Shown here in pieces: positions 21,570 through 33,915 of a stretch of 64,000 nt of DNA. A program made the position numbers and the translations under genes. How positions within the stretch are numbered: position 1 is the first letter of the stretch; each line of letters begins with the position of its first letter. This DNA comes from Dermacentor variabilis (Eukaryota; Arthropoda; Arachnida; Ixodida; Ixodidae): positions 19,133,631-19,197,630 of the forward strand of contig NC_134569.1 in NCBI RefSeq assembly GCF_050947875.1, in the 5' to 3' direction. Under the pieces are notes generated by a model. That model saw nothing but the letters and a program-made list of their open reading frames with translations. It did no database searches and was not told the DNA's origin.

Positions 21570-22870
21570 AATACATGTAGCGCTGAGTCATATCGAGTTA
21601 AGGCACACTCTGAACTGACTTTTAAGGGCATCCCGAGCGGTTTTTCGTTTATTACGCCGCCGTTGCCCCGAGTTGTGCCGCCGCGCTCCAGCTGTTGCAT
21701 TTCGTGTAGGGCTACTGACATAATGCGGTTTCCAGGTGGCACGATGGCCTCGACTGGAATAAACGCACACGACACCAAAGATTGAGCAAGCCTGAAAATA
21801 TTTTATTTTCATTTTACAAGTACAATAAAAAGCACACGTCTACGCATCCACACAAACGCGGTTACATAGTCAAGAACATAGTCAAGAAATGGCTCATTAA
21901 TAAGGGTACCACAAACGCACAAGAAAGAAGACCTAAGCTACAAAACGTACGGCCGGCTGCTAAGTATAATAATTTCCCTGTCACCGCGTGTCACTTTTAT
22001 ACAGCATCTTTACAGCACTACCAGGCCGGGTAGTTTGGCGGAAAGAACGCAACAGCTTACGGCCGTCAGCTGCCTCTTCCTTACGAGTGTCATAATTATC
22101 CTAATCTCCGCATCAACGTCGTGCAACTCCGCATACAGGTATCTGTATCTGAACCATATGTGCCAGCTTATTACATGTGTAGTGAAATTATCATAACCAC
22201 TGCGTCTTATCAAACGTATTGGTTTTGCAAATGCGCATTACAGCTGACGGAACAACATACTGTAAGAGAAGCACAAGAGAACAAGGAAAAAAGGAGGGTA
22301 CAACACTTGAAGAAGAAATGAAGAATTAGTAGGCGTACAGCAAACAAGCGATGACGGAGAACACACAATGATGCATCGGGTGTTCTGTGACATCGATTTG
22401 CGTAGTTACGGTGTTATGGAGATCAACGGCATAAAAACGTACCTTCAAGCGTACTTCCTCAACCTCCGCCGCATTCATTATGATAATCAACGCCTAAACA
22501 AAATGAGGCACTATTTTTTGCCAAGCGTAGACCTCTTTACAGCAAGTCTATGTAATGACTCGCAGACGAAACCAGCATGCTTTCGAAAATGTTTTACCGC
22601 CGTAGTATTCGAACGCCAACGGCCAGGAAACACATCGATGCCAATAGGCTGTCGGCTGTCGGTGGTTATTCAAGTACAAAAACCTTGACGCTATGACTAA
22701 AAAGCAGCTTCAACAATCCAATTTAAAAAAAATCAACTGCCTATTTGCCTGAGGTAAAGAAACATCCTTAGACACCTCGACTGTTTATGTCAATGGTTTG
22801 TGTAAAGTAAAAAATTCAGCATGTTCAGCGCCCCTAGCAGAAAAAGCACAAATTAAAGTATTCGACCAAA
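21570..22870. other. No gene recognised
   Basis: Short frames only. No domain, splice-bounded exon or repeat could be supported. Confidence 0.4.
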
Positions 22871-22959
22871 TTACAGTAACTCCACTTGCGCGCTCACGCT
22901 GAAACACGCCTCGATTGATTTTTCGCCCTCTGTGGCCATTTGTTGAACTTGAGAGTGTG

Positions 22960-23190
22960 CGGGGCCTGGTAGTCCGCTTTGGGTTCCGTTGCTGGGGCTT
23001 GGCTGCGGGCTTGCGACCCTGGCCGCGCGCGCCGGTCGCGCGACCCCGGAGACGCGCGGGCGTAGCGCGCGCGCGCGTTGGTTGCTTCGGAGGCTATTAC
23101 TTGCCTTCGTCGTCTGCTTGGCGTTGCGGCGTTGCTCCTTCTGTGTCAACCACGGCTGGAAGTGCAATACGCGTTCGAAGAAATGAAGGA
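22960..23190. promoter_or_regulatory. CpG-rich segment, possible promoter or first exon
   Basis: Unusually rich in CG dinucleotides (runs such as gtagcgcgcgcgcgcgttgg) in an AT-rich neighbourhood. It precedes a plausible acceptor and exon at 23239, so it could hold a transcription start. No core promoter element was identified. Confidence 0.3.
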
Positions 23191-23238
23191 TAATGAATTG
23201 CACCGCCCCTGCCGGTTTTCTAAGTAGACCTTTTGCAG

Positions 23239-23511
23239 GCTACGCTATCAAATGGAGGAGACTCGGGTGCAAGCGTACCAGTGGTCATTCCACGCAGAGG
23301 AAAGAATATTGCGCGCTGCGGTTCATCGCCACCGGCCTGCAGCTCCCAGAGGTCGGTCGGACGTGAGGCATTCATCGGAATTACCTAGATCTCTGCTGCC
23401 GACGCTGTCCACAAAGTTGCTCTCGCACTTACTGTGTTGGCCGGTAGAAGAGCTGAGTCAGCTTTCCCATGACCTCCGCTTCAAAGCCACTGCCAAGGGG
23501 ATATTTGCAAG
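23239..23511 (+). CDS. Candidate coding exon, faintly MRGBP/Eaf7-like
   Basis: The exon begins after a pyrimidine-rich acceptor (ccttttgcag) and ends at a consensus donor (caag|gtgaga). An ATG lies at 23252. The 86-codon frame has a balanced coding composition. The stretch YQWSFHAEERILRAAVHRHR fits the pattern W-S-x3-E-x3-L-x2-A-x3-H-[RK]-P that I recall at the start of the MRGBP/Eaf7 domain, a subunit of NuA4/TIP60 histone acetyltransferase. The following stretch KLLSHLLCWPVEELSQL could be the second conserved helix, but the match is weak. No downstream exon was identified. It could be another gene or a transposon exon. Confidence 0.33.
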
Positions 23512-24349
23512 GTGAGATCGAATTCCCCGTGCTATCGCCAGCGTGAATAGCTCGCAGATCACCGTTCAGCAATCAGAAGGGTTCAGACTAGGCTGGTTAA
23601 ACGCTTCCTTCGTTCGGCTGATCAAACCATACAGTCAGGATAGGAAGATATATTATGGAGATATCTTATTTGGCTGCCCTTATTTTTCTAGTTCGGGAGT
23701 GCAACACTTTGTTCCTCAATTTCACGGCCCAGCGCGCACCGTCAGCACCACACTCTTCGATTTTGCTTCGCGCAGGCAATGCAGGGCCCGTGTATCGTAA
23801 TGTTCGATTACGAGTTCCATTGCTTTTATCACGCGACGCGCCGTGGGGCACAGATCGCAGGGATAGCGGCAGTGCAGCGGCGAGCGAGTCACGTCCGAGC
23901 CGATGACGAAGGGCGAAAAAAAGAAGGAAAATTGATATAGTCGGCAAGTAAAGGTGTCCCTAAGAACCAGTTCACGGTTTTGTCGCGCTCGCTACTTAAA
24001 AGTACTGGCAGTGCGTTCCTGTTGCGTGCATCGTGCGAGCTCCTGGTAGCAGACGATATAGCGTTGCAAGCGTAATGTATTTACGCTTGCTATACCGCCT
24101 GTCGGCTGAGAGTGGAAAAGAATGACATTAATAAATTACTTCTGCATTGCGTAAACGCCAGGCACCACTCGTTTGTAGTTCAGAACTTGGCATATAATAT
24201 TTAATTTATATTTTACATTTATTTAGCAAGCAGAAACATTCTGCAATTCCTCGGTTAGAGCGTCATATAATGACGTATACTTCATAGGTGGCACCCTCTC
24301 ATCTATTGGTCGCGTCCTCCCCTTCTTCCACCACCGGCTTGGGAGTGGC
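23512..24349. other. No gene recognised
   Basis: Possible intron after the donor at 23511. Overlapping frames at 23543-23906 have no recognisable domain. It ends at the left target duplication (ggagtggc, 24342-24349) of the next element. Confidence 0.35.
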
Positions 24350-24971
24350 CATAGAGTTTCTCACTATAATACCCAGAGGGAAATCTGGCGCCACCGTCTA
24401 TGGGAGTTTCTTAAGGGGGCACCGTGCCGTCATGGGAATGACGGTATATGTGTCTGCGAGGCTCGTGTTGGCTGGTGTTGTAAAAGGCTTCGTCTAAAAC
24501 GTGGATATGGCTACATAAATAACGCGTTCTCAAAGTAAAATCTTAATGAAATGTTTCCATTCACGCATATTACATCTTTACTCACCCGCACTGCATCACC
24601 AAGCGAAGAAAAGCAAGAACAGACGACCAACTGTTTCAGAGCGAGCGCGAACCTTGTCGTCTGTCTTCCAACTTTAGCGGCCCGCTGATATTTTTTACGT
24701 AACGTATAGTCGTACACGCAATAACAAGTTTTCATAGTTAAACAAAACATGTTTTCGTGTAATAATAAAGCTAAAACAGCTTTTTACGCGCTGTTTTAGT
24801 AGTAAATGAATCATTGTGACAGACTGAACGGTACTTGCCAGGCGTGTCTTCAAGGTGTCCTGTCTCTCCGAGAACGATGTCAATCCGAAGTCACAATATA
24901 CCGGCATTCCCATGCATACCACAGCGCAGCAGCGCCAGATTTCCCTCTAGGTAATAGTGAGAAACTCTATG
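24350..24971 (+). mobile_element. Complete CATAGAG-family TIR element, 622 bp, 8-bp target duplication
   Basis: The ends are about 42-bp imperfect inverted repeats starting catagagtttctcactata and containing agagggaaatctggcgc. They are flanked by exact 8-bp direct repeats ggagtggc (24342-24349 and 24972-24979). An 8-bp duplication with CA...TG ends fits P-element-like or hAT elements. The interior contains a short minus-strand frame (24511-24750) with RTCYCVYDC-like sequence in its relatives, which might be a decayed THAP start; this is speculative. No full transposase, so non-autonomous. Confidence 0.85.
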
Positions 24972-25047
24972 GGAGTGGCACATTTAATGACGTAAGCGGC
25001 GAAGCGAACGGTTCGTATTCCGAACCGTTATAAGATTCGGCCCCTGG

Positions 25048-25606
25048 TATATTGTGACTTTGGATTGGCATCGTTCTCGTAGAGACAGGACATCTTGAAG
25101 ACGAGCTTGGCAAGTACCGTTCCGTCTGTCACAATGATTCACTTCCTACTAAAACAGCACGTGAAAATCTGTTTTAGCTTTATTATTACGCGAAAACATG
25201 TTTTATTTAACTATGAGAACTTGTTATTGTGTGTATGACTGCACGTTACGTAAAAAAGTATCAGCGGGCCGCTAAAGTTGGAAGACAGATGACAAGGTTC
25301 GCGCTCGCTTTGAAACAGTTGGTCGTCTGTTCTTGCTTTTCTCGGCTTGGTCATGCATTGTGGGTGAGTAAAGATGTAAGATGTAATATGCGTGAATGGA
25401 AACGTTTTATGAAGATTTTACTTTGAGAACGCGTTATTTGCGTAGCCATATCCACGTTTTAGACGAAGTCTCTTACAACACCAGCCAACACGAGCCTCGC
25501 AGACACATATACCGTCATTCCCATGACGGCACGGTGCCCCCTTAAGAAACTCCCATAGACGGTGGCGCCAGATTACCCTCTAGGTGTTATAGTGAGAAAC
25601 TCTATG
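25048..25606 (-). mobile_element. CATAGAG-family element, inverted copy, one end missing
   Basis: Nearly the full interior of the 24350-24971 element is present in reverse complement (shared cagcgggccgctaaagttgg, tgagaacgcgttatttgcgt). The high-coordinate end carries the terminal repeat (25563-25606, ending gtgagaaactctatgg). The low-coordinate end is cut at gtatattgtgac. The 75 bp between it and the first copy resemble reverse-complemented 21063-21090. Confidence 0.8.
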
Positions 25607-25615
25607 GGGGGCGAG

Positions 25616-26107
25616 GCTTCGTCTAAAACGTGGATATGGCTACGCAAATAACGCGTTCTCAAAGTAAAATCTTCATAAAATGTTTCCATTCACGCATATT
25701 ACATCTTACATCTTTACTCACCCACAATGCATGACCAAGCGAAGAAAAGCAATAACAGAAGACCAACTGTTTCAAAGCGAGCGCGAACCTTGTCGTCTGT
25801 CTTCCAACTTTAGCGGCCCGCTGATACTTTTTACGTAACACGCAGTCATACACACAATAACAAGTTCTCATAGTTAAACAAAACATGTTTTCGCGTAATA
25901 ATAAAGCTAAAAGAACTTTTTAAGTGCTGTTTTAGTAGAAAATAAATCATTGTGGCAGACGGAATGGTACTTGCCAAGCGCGTCTTCAAGGTGTCCTGTC
26001 TCTACGAGAACGATGCCAATCTGAAGTCGCAAGATACCGGCATTCCCATGCATACCACATCGCAGCAGCGCCAGATTTTCCTCTAGGTAATGTAGTCAGA
26101 AACTCTA
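25616..26107 (+). mobile_element. CATAGAG-family element, direct copy, left end missing
   Basis: It starts within the interior (gcttcgtctaaaacgtggat) about 10 bp after the terminal repeat of the inverted copy. It runs to a right terminal repeat (agattttcctctaggtaat, then gaaactctat). Orientation matches the first copy. With the inverted copy it forms a near head-to-head pair with arms of roughly 450-490 bp. Confidence 0.8.
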
Positions 26108-26195
26108 TCCCAAAGGTACCGTGTACTAGCACAGAACACCTATACAATACACTGTACCAAAGGGGACGCTCGTAACAACCATCCATCTATCGGCG
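26108..26195 (+). repeat. Repeat fragments incl. the last ~38 bp of a LINE-A 3' end
   Basis: First, cacagaacacctatacaa as at 21250. Then caaaggggacgctcgtaaca and ccatccatctat, which resemble the 3' terminus of LINE-A (21013-21050). Confidence 0.5.
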
Positions 26196-27044
26196 CAGCC
26201 CATTCGTGCTCGTAGGGGTGGAAGCGGAGTGTACTAGACAATGGTCGAGTGGACCGAAAGGCGCTCTCCCGCTAAGGCTCCGCGTGTCGAACAATTTTGC
26301 GAGGGCGCTGCGAGCGAACTGGATTGGGGTGGCGACGCGCTTCGCGGCATATTCAACGTAATTTCGCTGCGGGCGCCGAGACCGATTGCACGCGTACGCT
26401 CTTATAATTATGCTTTATTTCAACTGCAAATTTATGTTGACACAATTTTGCTACGTATACATATTTGAATCATAAATTATACAACATGACGTCTTCAAAT
26501 TTTGCTGTCGTTGTCAAATGCTTCGTCTGCTAGCGGGCACGCGTTCGTTGCGCGGGCGCTGGCGGACGCACAGTTGTTCTCGGAGAAAGTCTGTGCAGTA
26601 AAATTTTTTTACGGTTTTACTTTCTTTGGTGCGCCCGCAGCTCTTGTCGGCCGGTAGCAATTACGATTTTAGCCAGGTGAACAGCTATGTTTGACATTGT
26701 TTCCTACATGTTACACGTAATTTTTGCCATAGAAGCCGCCTATTTGCACGATGAAGCTACGTAAAAAAATTTGATTGATATCGCGTCATCTACAAATACA
26801 TCACGTGTATGTGAGGCATGACGTTTGTTTAATTGCTTCGTTATTGTCCTTACGATATTGCGCCGGATAACTGAAAGCAGACGTTAATTTATAATACAGA
26901 AGATGCTTAGTTGCGCGAACGTACAGATGGGAAAGGCATTACATTTAGGTATGAAATATAAGATAAGCGTAACATGTTTTTCTCAGAAATCAGACTCGAG
27001 AATAATTTCTTTCGTTTACACCCCTGGAAAAAAGCCGAATGCTA
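26196..27044. other. No gene recognised
   Basis: A short plus-strand frame at 26241-26468 in a GC-richer patch has no recognised domain. Confidence 0.35.
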
Positions 27045-27255
27045 CCTTCTTTTTTTTTAATTCAACAAAATTCTCGCGTTTTACGTCTGGCGATATGATT
27101 ATGAGGCACCCGGGCCTCTACAGTTCTCACCACCTGGGGTTCTTTAACGTGCACCTCAACAGAAGTACACGAGTGTTTTTCCATTTCGTTCCCATCGAAT
27201 TCGGCGACCTGGTTTGAAACCGTGAGATTGAGTTTAACAGCGCAACGCCATATCC
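27045..27255 (-). mobile_element. Diverged Ruka-like SINE, minus strand
   Basis: On the minus strand the body reads gtgcacgttaaagaacccca and ggtgcctcataatcatatcg, the same blocks as the SINE at 4156-4364. The head is preserved weakly (ggtttcaaaccaggtcgccg). Boundaries are approximate and no target duplication was found. Confidence 0.65.
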
Positions 27256-27964
27256 ACTATATGTAGCCATCAATTAGGCTACTGTGCCGCCTTTTTTTGG
27301 TTGTTGTTAAGCAAGGACTGGACAAAAAAAAATTTACACGGCTTGCGGGCTAAATATTAACGTATATAATGGCTACCTAAAACTGTTTTCGGCGCCCGAC
27401 GTCCGACCGCCAAAAAAGAAGCCGTACGCCAATTACTCCGCATACTGTTACGCGAGAAAGACGGCAACATGAATAGAATGTTGCAGTGCTGTTTTTTTTT
27501 AGTTCTTTTTCTGTAGGAATACTTCCCGTAAACGTAAGTACAGGGCGCCTGATGGAACAGATCTATTTTATTTGTTGGAAGTGGCAAGCAGGAAGCTTAC
27601 ATATGTTTTTCCGTCTGCGCTTCCCAAGACATACTGATGTAAAGCAGTATGCGCAAAAATACACACGAGAGATACATGCTGCTTGACGAACAAGAAAAAT
27701 ATATGTTCTGCAAAGGGAACCTTACAATAACATAGTAGAATGAAAGCCGACACTGTGGCCGCAATGCAGGCGCAATCACCAAGCACCATTAAAAAAATTA
27801 AACAAAGAAGACAAAGAAAGGCATCTATTCCTAAGGCAAGAATACATGTCATATGCAATTATAAACACCGCTTGAATAGTGTGAACGCATGCAGCAGCGC
27901 GCGAAGTAGTACGAATGAGCCTTCCGAGAAGTATCGCCAGCAGTTTCCAACGGCGCGACCTTGA
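27256..27964. other. No gene recognised
   Basis: AT-rich, with short overlapping frames on both strands and no motif. Confidence 0.4.
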
Positions 27965-30442
27965 TACGGCCCAATGGATGGATGGGTGGGTGGAAGGTAG
28001 GAGCGTCCCCTTTGAAGCGGGGTGATGGCAGTTGCCACCATGCTCAGCTTTATATTTTTGTTTAATTGTGTTGTAAGATATTAAAATTCGCCATTTTCTT
28101 TAAATACGTCTTCCTACAGTTTTAACATTGTCACCTTTCTGCTTTTGAGCCACCAAACCTCCAATCGCTTTTTGCATATTTATTTACATGGCTATTGTTA
28201 TATCTGAACCCTAGGGCCTCAGGAAGCGTGACTGTGCCCGCATCGACGTCGGGATGGATGCCATCACATTTTAATATGAGGTGTTCTATTATTTATACAG
28301 ATTTAGCACACACAGTACATGTGTCTTCTTCTTCGTTAACTTCTTTTTAAAGCTCCGCGTTTAAGACATCCTGACCTAGCTTCAAAGAGTAGGGCACTGC
28401 CTCTTGAGTTATCATAAAACGCTTCCCTCCTGATCTGCTGTTTCCAGTCTCGATATAATTCAACACTATGCTTCTTTTCCATTGAATTTATCCAATTTTT
28501 ACCTTTCGCGTTTTTAACCTGTCGTTTAATGCTCTGGCATACTTACTAGCTGGTTAGCTTCCTAGTTCATTTCCGCCATTGTGAGTCAACGCTCTTTCTG
28601 TATAGGTATTTAAATACCTTAGCTGCCCACCTGTTACCGTCCAATTTCCTCAGGCGTTTTTCATATAGGATTTTACTCTGAGCTTCCCGTGCTTCAAACA
28701 ATGCCCAGCCCATATCCCCCTGTACTGCTTCGTTTGTGGTTTTCCCGTGCACACCTAGTGCTAATCTTCCAACAGCTCTCTGATTTACTTCTAGTCTCGA
28801 CTGAACTTCTGCCCTTAAGCACAGGACCGCATACCGAAAGTAAGCCCCGGCACCATTACTCCCTTCCATATACCTCTCAGTACCTCATACCTGTTGTACC
28901 CCCACGATGCCCTATGTTTCATTATCCCGGCATTTCTTCGCCCTTTTGCTATGAGAGACTGTTCGTGCTTTTCCGTGTACCTCTGCCCTTTGTTTATACA
29001 TGCCCCGGGATATTTGTATTCGGCCACTTGGGGTATTTCATGGCCTTGTATTGTAAGTTCCTGATCAGTTGTATCGTTGAAAAACATCCCACCGGACTTA
29101 GCTGCACTAAAACTGAAACCTAGACTGTCTCCTTCGTCTCCACAGTAATTAACCAGAGTTTGCAAATCTTCCTGGCTCTCTGCTAACAGTACAATATCGT
29201 CCGCATACATTAAACCCGGTAGTCGTTGCTCAACAATCGTTCCGCCTAGTCTGTACGAAAGATTATATCCTAGATTGCTTCCTTGTAGCCTTCTTTCCAT
29301 ACTTATGACATAAAGCATGAACAGCAGCGGTGATAGAGGACAACCTTGCCTTAATCTTTTGTGCACCTCGACAGTTGTCGTACTCTTAATTCCTTCCCAT
29401 GTTATTTCAACATTATTTTCTCAATATATTTCCTGTAGGATATTAATTACCTCATGACCGATACCTTCATCTTTTAATATGTTCCACAGGAGTTCCCTGT
29501 TCACGTTGTCGTATGCACCGCTTATGTCCAGGAAGGCTAAATACAGAGGTCTATTTTCCGCCTTAGCTATTTCTATGCGCTGGGTAAGCCCGAACAAGCT
29601 ATCATCTAAGCGTCTACCACTTCTGAACCCGTCTTGAAGTTCTCCGAGTATTCTATTACTTTCTACCCATGACTGCATCTTTAATTTCACCACCTGCATC
29701 GCCAGCCTACATATAACTGATGTTATCGTAATTGGTAGGAAGGATTTTATGTTCGTCTTATCGCCTTTCCTTTTATTAATCAAATTCATTTTACTCTGTT
29801 TCCAGTTGTGCGGAATTTGCTTATTTGTTATGACTGCCTCCAATACTTTTATCAACGTTTCCTTGCTTCTTGGGCCAGGTTCATTAATTAACTTGATTGG
29901 AATTTCGTCTATCCCCGCGGACGTGCATTTTGGAACATTTGCTTCCGCCTTTTTCCAGTTAAAATTGGTCACTTCTAAGCTGTTTTCTATTGTGCTATCC
30001 TGTGTTGCTCCCTCATTTAGGGCGATTACCCTATCGTCTTTCCTAAATGACTCAGCTATAACTGAACCAATGTAGTTCACAGCGTCATCTCCCTCTAAAC
30101 AATTTCCCTCGGCATCGTGAACCTGTTCCCTCTTTCTGTTATTCGCTTTACCCAGCCAGCTTATATGGCTCCAGAATTTTCTTGAACCCCCTTTAGTTGC
30201 ATCGCGAACTTCAGCCAGCCAACGATCAGAGGACTGCTTTATTTTAGCCTGGACGAGGACCTCCACTTGTTGTTTCTTTTGTCGATAAGGTACCAATTTC
30301 AGACCTATTTCCTCTTCGAATAACTGCACCCTCTTTGCTTCTCTGTGTTACCGTGATGCCAACCGTCGTTGTTCGATGGCCTCCCTCATTTCCTTATTCC
30401 ACCAACTTCGTGGCTTCCTCTTTCCCATCCAGCGGTTTAGTC
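27965..30442 (-). mobile_element. LINE-A copy 2, 5'-truncated
   Basis: The minus-strand 3' terminus matches copy 1 (aaaggggacgctcctaccttcc, then (catc)n) and ends near 27970. Homology to ORF2 extends up to about 30440, where the 3' tail of LINE-C begins. ORF1 and the endonuclease region are absent. Confidence 0.85.
28567..30440 (-). pseudogene. LINE-A ORF2 remnant (reverse transcriptase), copy 2
   Basis: Three open blocks cover most of RT: 29421-30329, 28815-29366 and 28567-28869. The first two are in the same frame, separated by a nonsense codon at about 29421. A frameshift near 28830 separates the third. LAFLDISGAYDNVNRELL and YADDIVLLAESQEDL are preserved. Downstream of 28567 further stops break the C-terminal region. 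Protein identity to copy 1 is high by eye, so the two copies are close relatives. Confidence 0.85.
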
Positions 30443-32705
30443 CTTTTATTTATTTATTTATTTATTTATTTAGTACCCACAGCGCCCATTCAGGCATTAC
30501 AGTGGGGGGGGGGGGGATACAGATGAGAAAGCAAGCATAAAAATTGCAGGTTTGCATAAATTTGTGTAAGTGAACAACACATTATTATACGCCGGCATAG
30601 AAGCACACAGCCAAGTTGCACGCAGCCACGTCGGACACAGGCAGGTTGCAGATGTCACATCTCACATGTGAAAAAAAAAAAGTACATAAAGCACGATGAT
30701 TACAAAGACTCATAATGAAAAAGCAAAAATAAACAAAGCGAATAATAAGTTTCGAAAAAAAAAGCTGTGATTAAGATACAGTGCGACAAGGTGAAAAAAG
30801 AGGCACTAAAAGAAAATGTCATTTGAAACGGATTCTTTATAGGTCATGATGATTGCTAGACGTACACGCGATATTTATCAAGCCTTAGGGATCAAAAGAT
30901 TCTATTGCTTTTAATGCAGAAAAGAACTTGGTAGGACAAGAAATTTCTACAACTGAGGAAGGAAGTCGGTTCCACTGACTGATGGTTCTTGGGAAAAAAG
31001 AGCTGCTAAAGGCTGATGTATTACATTTGTATTCTCTTATCTTATGTTCATGATCTTTGCGTGCTGATGTGTAGTGAGGCTAGTTTATGTACACGTCAGG
31101 CGGAATTCGAGTATGAGAGTGATATATGCTGTGTAAAAGCTTCAGTCGAAACGACGCTCTTCGGTGCTGGAGAGATTGCCAGTTTAGCATTGCCTTAGAT
31201 TTAGTTGCACTAAATTGAGTCATACATTGCTATATCTAGTACATATTTTGCCGCCATGGACTGAACTTTTTCTATTCTTTCTTTGTTAGTTACTGATGAA
31301 GGGTCCCACACAGAGCACGCGTATTCGAGCGCAGATCTTACATATGATTTATATAGTAACTCCCGGGTTTGCTGTGGAAACGCACGTGTATTTCGTCGTA
31401 AACATCCCAAGCTCCGACAAGCTTTGCCCACGGTATAATCGACATGCCGATTCCATGATAAAGAGGGGCAAAAGTAAACGCCTAGGTATTCATATTTACA
31501 CACCATTTTTACTGGAGAGCAGTTTATCGTGTATTCAAATTTTCCTGGATTTTTTTCTTCTTGAGAACCTCATACACACCGTTTTCTCGAGATTCAGTTT
31601 CATTTCCCATCGCTCACACCACTCGTGTATGACATATAAGTCATTTTGAATTACGAAGCACTCACTTTCAGATGTAACATTACGGTATAATATACAGTCA
31701 TCTGCAAATAACCTAATATGGGACTCATCATGTCATTAATTAATGCCATTGTCATTGTCAATTAATTCATTGATGTCTTTGATATAAAGTAGGAAGAGGA
31801 GGGGCCCCAGAACTGATCCCTGAGGTACCCTTGACGTAACATTAGTTACTGCAGATTGTTCGCCGTTTACGACTACATATCGCCGCCTCACGTACGGGGC
31901 AGAAACCTGGAGGCTTACGAAAAGGGTTCTGCTGAAATTGAGAACGACGCAACGAGCTTTGGAAAGAAGAATGATAGGTGTAACGTTAAGGGATAAGAAA
32001 AGAGCCGATTGGGTGAGGGAACAAACGCGAGTTAATGATATCTTAGTTGAAATTAAGAAAAAGAAATGGGGGCATGGGCAGGACATGTAATGAGGAGGGA
32101 AGATAACCGATGGTCATTAAGGGTTACGGACTGGATTCCAAGGGAAGGGAAGCGTAGCAGAGGGCGGCAGAAAGTTAGGTGGGCGGATGAGATTAAGAAG
32201 TTTGCAGGGACAACATGGCCACAATTAGTACATGACCGGGGAAGTTGGAGAAGAATGGGAGAGGCCTTTGCCCAGCAGTGGGCGTAACCAGGCTGATGAT
32301 GATGATGATGATTGCCACATCTCGCGTAAATATTCGGCGATCCACGCAATAACATGGGGATTAGTACTAAAACTGGTTAGTTTTTGCAGTAACGGGTAAT
32401 GTGAAACGGTGCCAAACGCTCTTTGAAAGTCAAGAAAAATACAGTGAACCGATGATTTGTCGTCCTGGGCTGCCGCTAAGACATGTGTGAACTCTAATAG
32501 ATGTGTGACGCATGAGAATCCTCGTCTAAATCCATGCTGATTTGAGCTAAATAAAGAATTACTATTTATATGTTTGACTACTGCAGTATATAAAACATGC
32601 TCTATAACTTTACTGCACACAGAAGTTAGTGAAATGGGACGGTAGTTATTAATAACGTTGCGCGGGCCAGTTTTATGTATCAGCCGGAAGTGAACTGAGT
32701 TTTAC
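30443..32705 (-). mobile_element. LINE-C: Jockey/CR1-superfamily LINE, 5'-truncated, interrupted by RTE
   Basis: The minus-strand 3' end is ...atgggcgctgtgggtactaa followed by an (aaat)n tail (30443-30474). RT pieces lie on both sides of the RTE fragment: NQHGFRRGFSCVTHLLEFTH and CIFLDFQRAFGTVSH (32225-32620), then VPQGSVLGPLLFLLYIKDIN (31736-31880). Downstream is YEYLGVYFCPSLSWNRHVDY (31210-31506). The 3' tail abuts LINE-A copy 2 at the point where that copy ends. Confidence 0.75.
31885..32314 (+). mobile_element. RTE LINE 3' fragment inserted in LINE-C
   Basis: About 430 bp running from ggggcagaaacctggaggct to the tail gatgatgatgatgatg. It is the same subfamily as 61950-62372, very similar by eye. 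It splits the LINE-C RT between the EYLR block and the RRYVVVNGEQS block. The flanks give only a loose duplication (cctcacg / atctcgcg). Confidence 0.85.
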
Positions 32706-33596
32706 TACTTTTATGTTTATACTAATGAGTAGTTCTAAGTGATTATAATCCCAAAGTTCCATGGGATGTTTCTCTATTGCTTCCTCTACCCACGAAACAC
32801 GCAAGCAGCTATTTGATGTCTAAAACATGTCTTGAACGGCTAATTCAAAAGCCTAGTAGCTGTCTTGATCAAGACATTTTGTAGCCATGGACGTCTAGAG
32901 TACTTCAGTAAGCCCTGCTAACGTTACGCTAAAAGTTGGCTAATGGACAGCTTGACAAGAACAACTGAAGACTTTTATTAGACATTCCCTCAAATTTTTG
33001 CAGCAGCTGTTACAGTAACCCGACGTTCGCCCACAGTTACAATTTATTTTAAACGAGGCATGGACGTCAGAAAAAAATTTATATTGTCGGATAGAGTGAT
33101 GCACAGGTAGTTTTTCCAGATGTGAACCATGGGAATAGTGTAGTACAGCCTCATTGGTCAATTAGTGCTTTTTAATTAGACCAATCAATCGCATGCCGCC
33201 TGTCAGAATTAGTTTGCAAATAAAAGAAGATCTCTATTGTATGCTGATATCGTTCCAATGTTCGCCCATTGACCTAAACAAGAACATCTCTGCATGAAAC
33301 ACGTCATTATTGACAAAACTTCGCCCTGCTGGGTCTCCACCAAATTGAAATAGTTTCTAGCAAAGAAAAATTTTGTGAGTGATGCTGCAGTTCAGGCAAG
33401 AATTACACCCTGTATTCAGCTACAGGGGGCACAATAGCCTTACACCAGTATACGAAACAGAACGCTGTGCTGCAGTGAGTTAAGAAATAAAGGATAGTAC
33501 ACATCTGGAAAAACACTCTGCGAACCACTCTAACTACCAATATAAATATATTTTTTCTGATGTCCATGCTTCATTTAAAAGTAAATTGTAACTTAC
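32706..33596. other. No gene recognised
   Basis: AT-rich, no coding signal and no clear repeat. Confidence 0.4.
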
Positions 33597-33716
33597 TTTG
33601 TGGGTGCCTCTTGTAAGGTTACGCCACATGCTTGCACAGCATCACGCAGAAATGCTGGCCAGTTCTTCGGCATATCGTCCATTAGTGAATTCCTTGTACG
33701 TTGCACGTTACCAGAA
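33597..33716 (-). CDS. Candidate internal exon, unknown gene
   Basis: This 120-bp exon lies between a good acceptor (ttatctttcag) and a strong donor (aaa|gtaagtt). The open frame contains LMDDMPKNWPAFLRDAVQAC and GVTLQEAP. It begins one base before a full codon and ends after two bases of a codon. I do not recognise the protein. No partner exon could be joined with confidence; the exon at 33916-34050 ends in a stop, so the two are not simply consecutive. Confidence 0.33.
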
Positions 33717-33915
33717 CTGAAAGATAAATCATAATATGCTTTTATTTTTTTACATAAACTGTACGATGAGCTTTTCATGCATAAAAGATGACTGCAAGCG
33801 AAAATGCAGCAAGACAACTTCACACCACGTCACATACTCATACTTTATTACCTAATAAATGAGAAAAGATGCAGAAAGTGTAATTAACAAGAGTGACAAA
33901 TAGCAGCAAAGGTGA

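Noticed and set aside
24511..24750. Functional THAP or transposase gene in the CATAGAG element
   Set aside because: The frame is under 80 codons, lacks the CxxH end, and is not conserved in length among the three copies.
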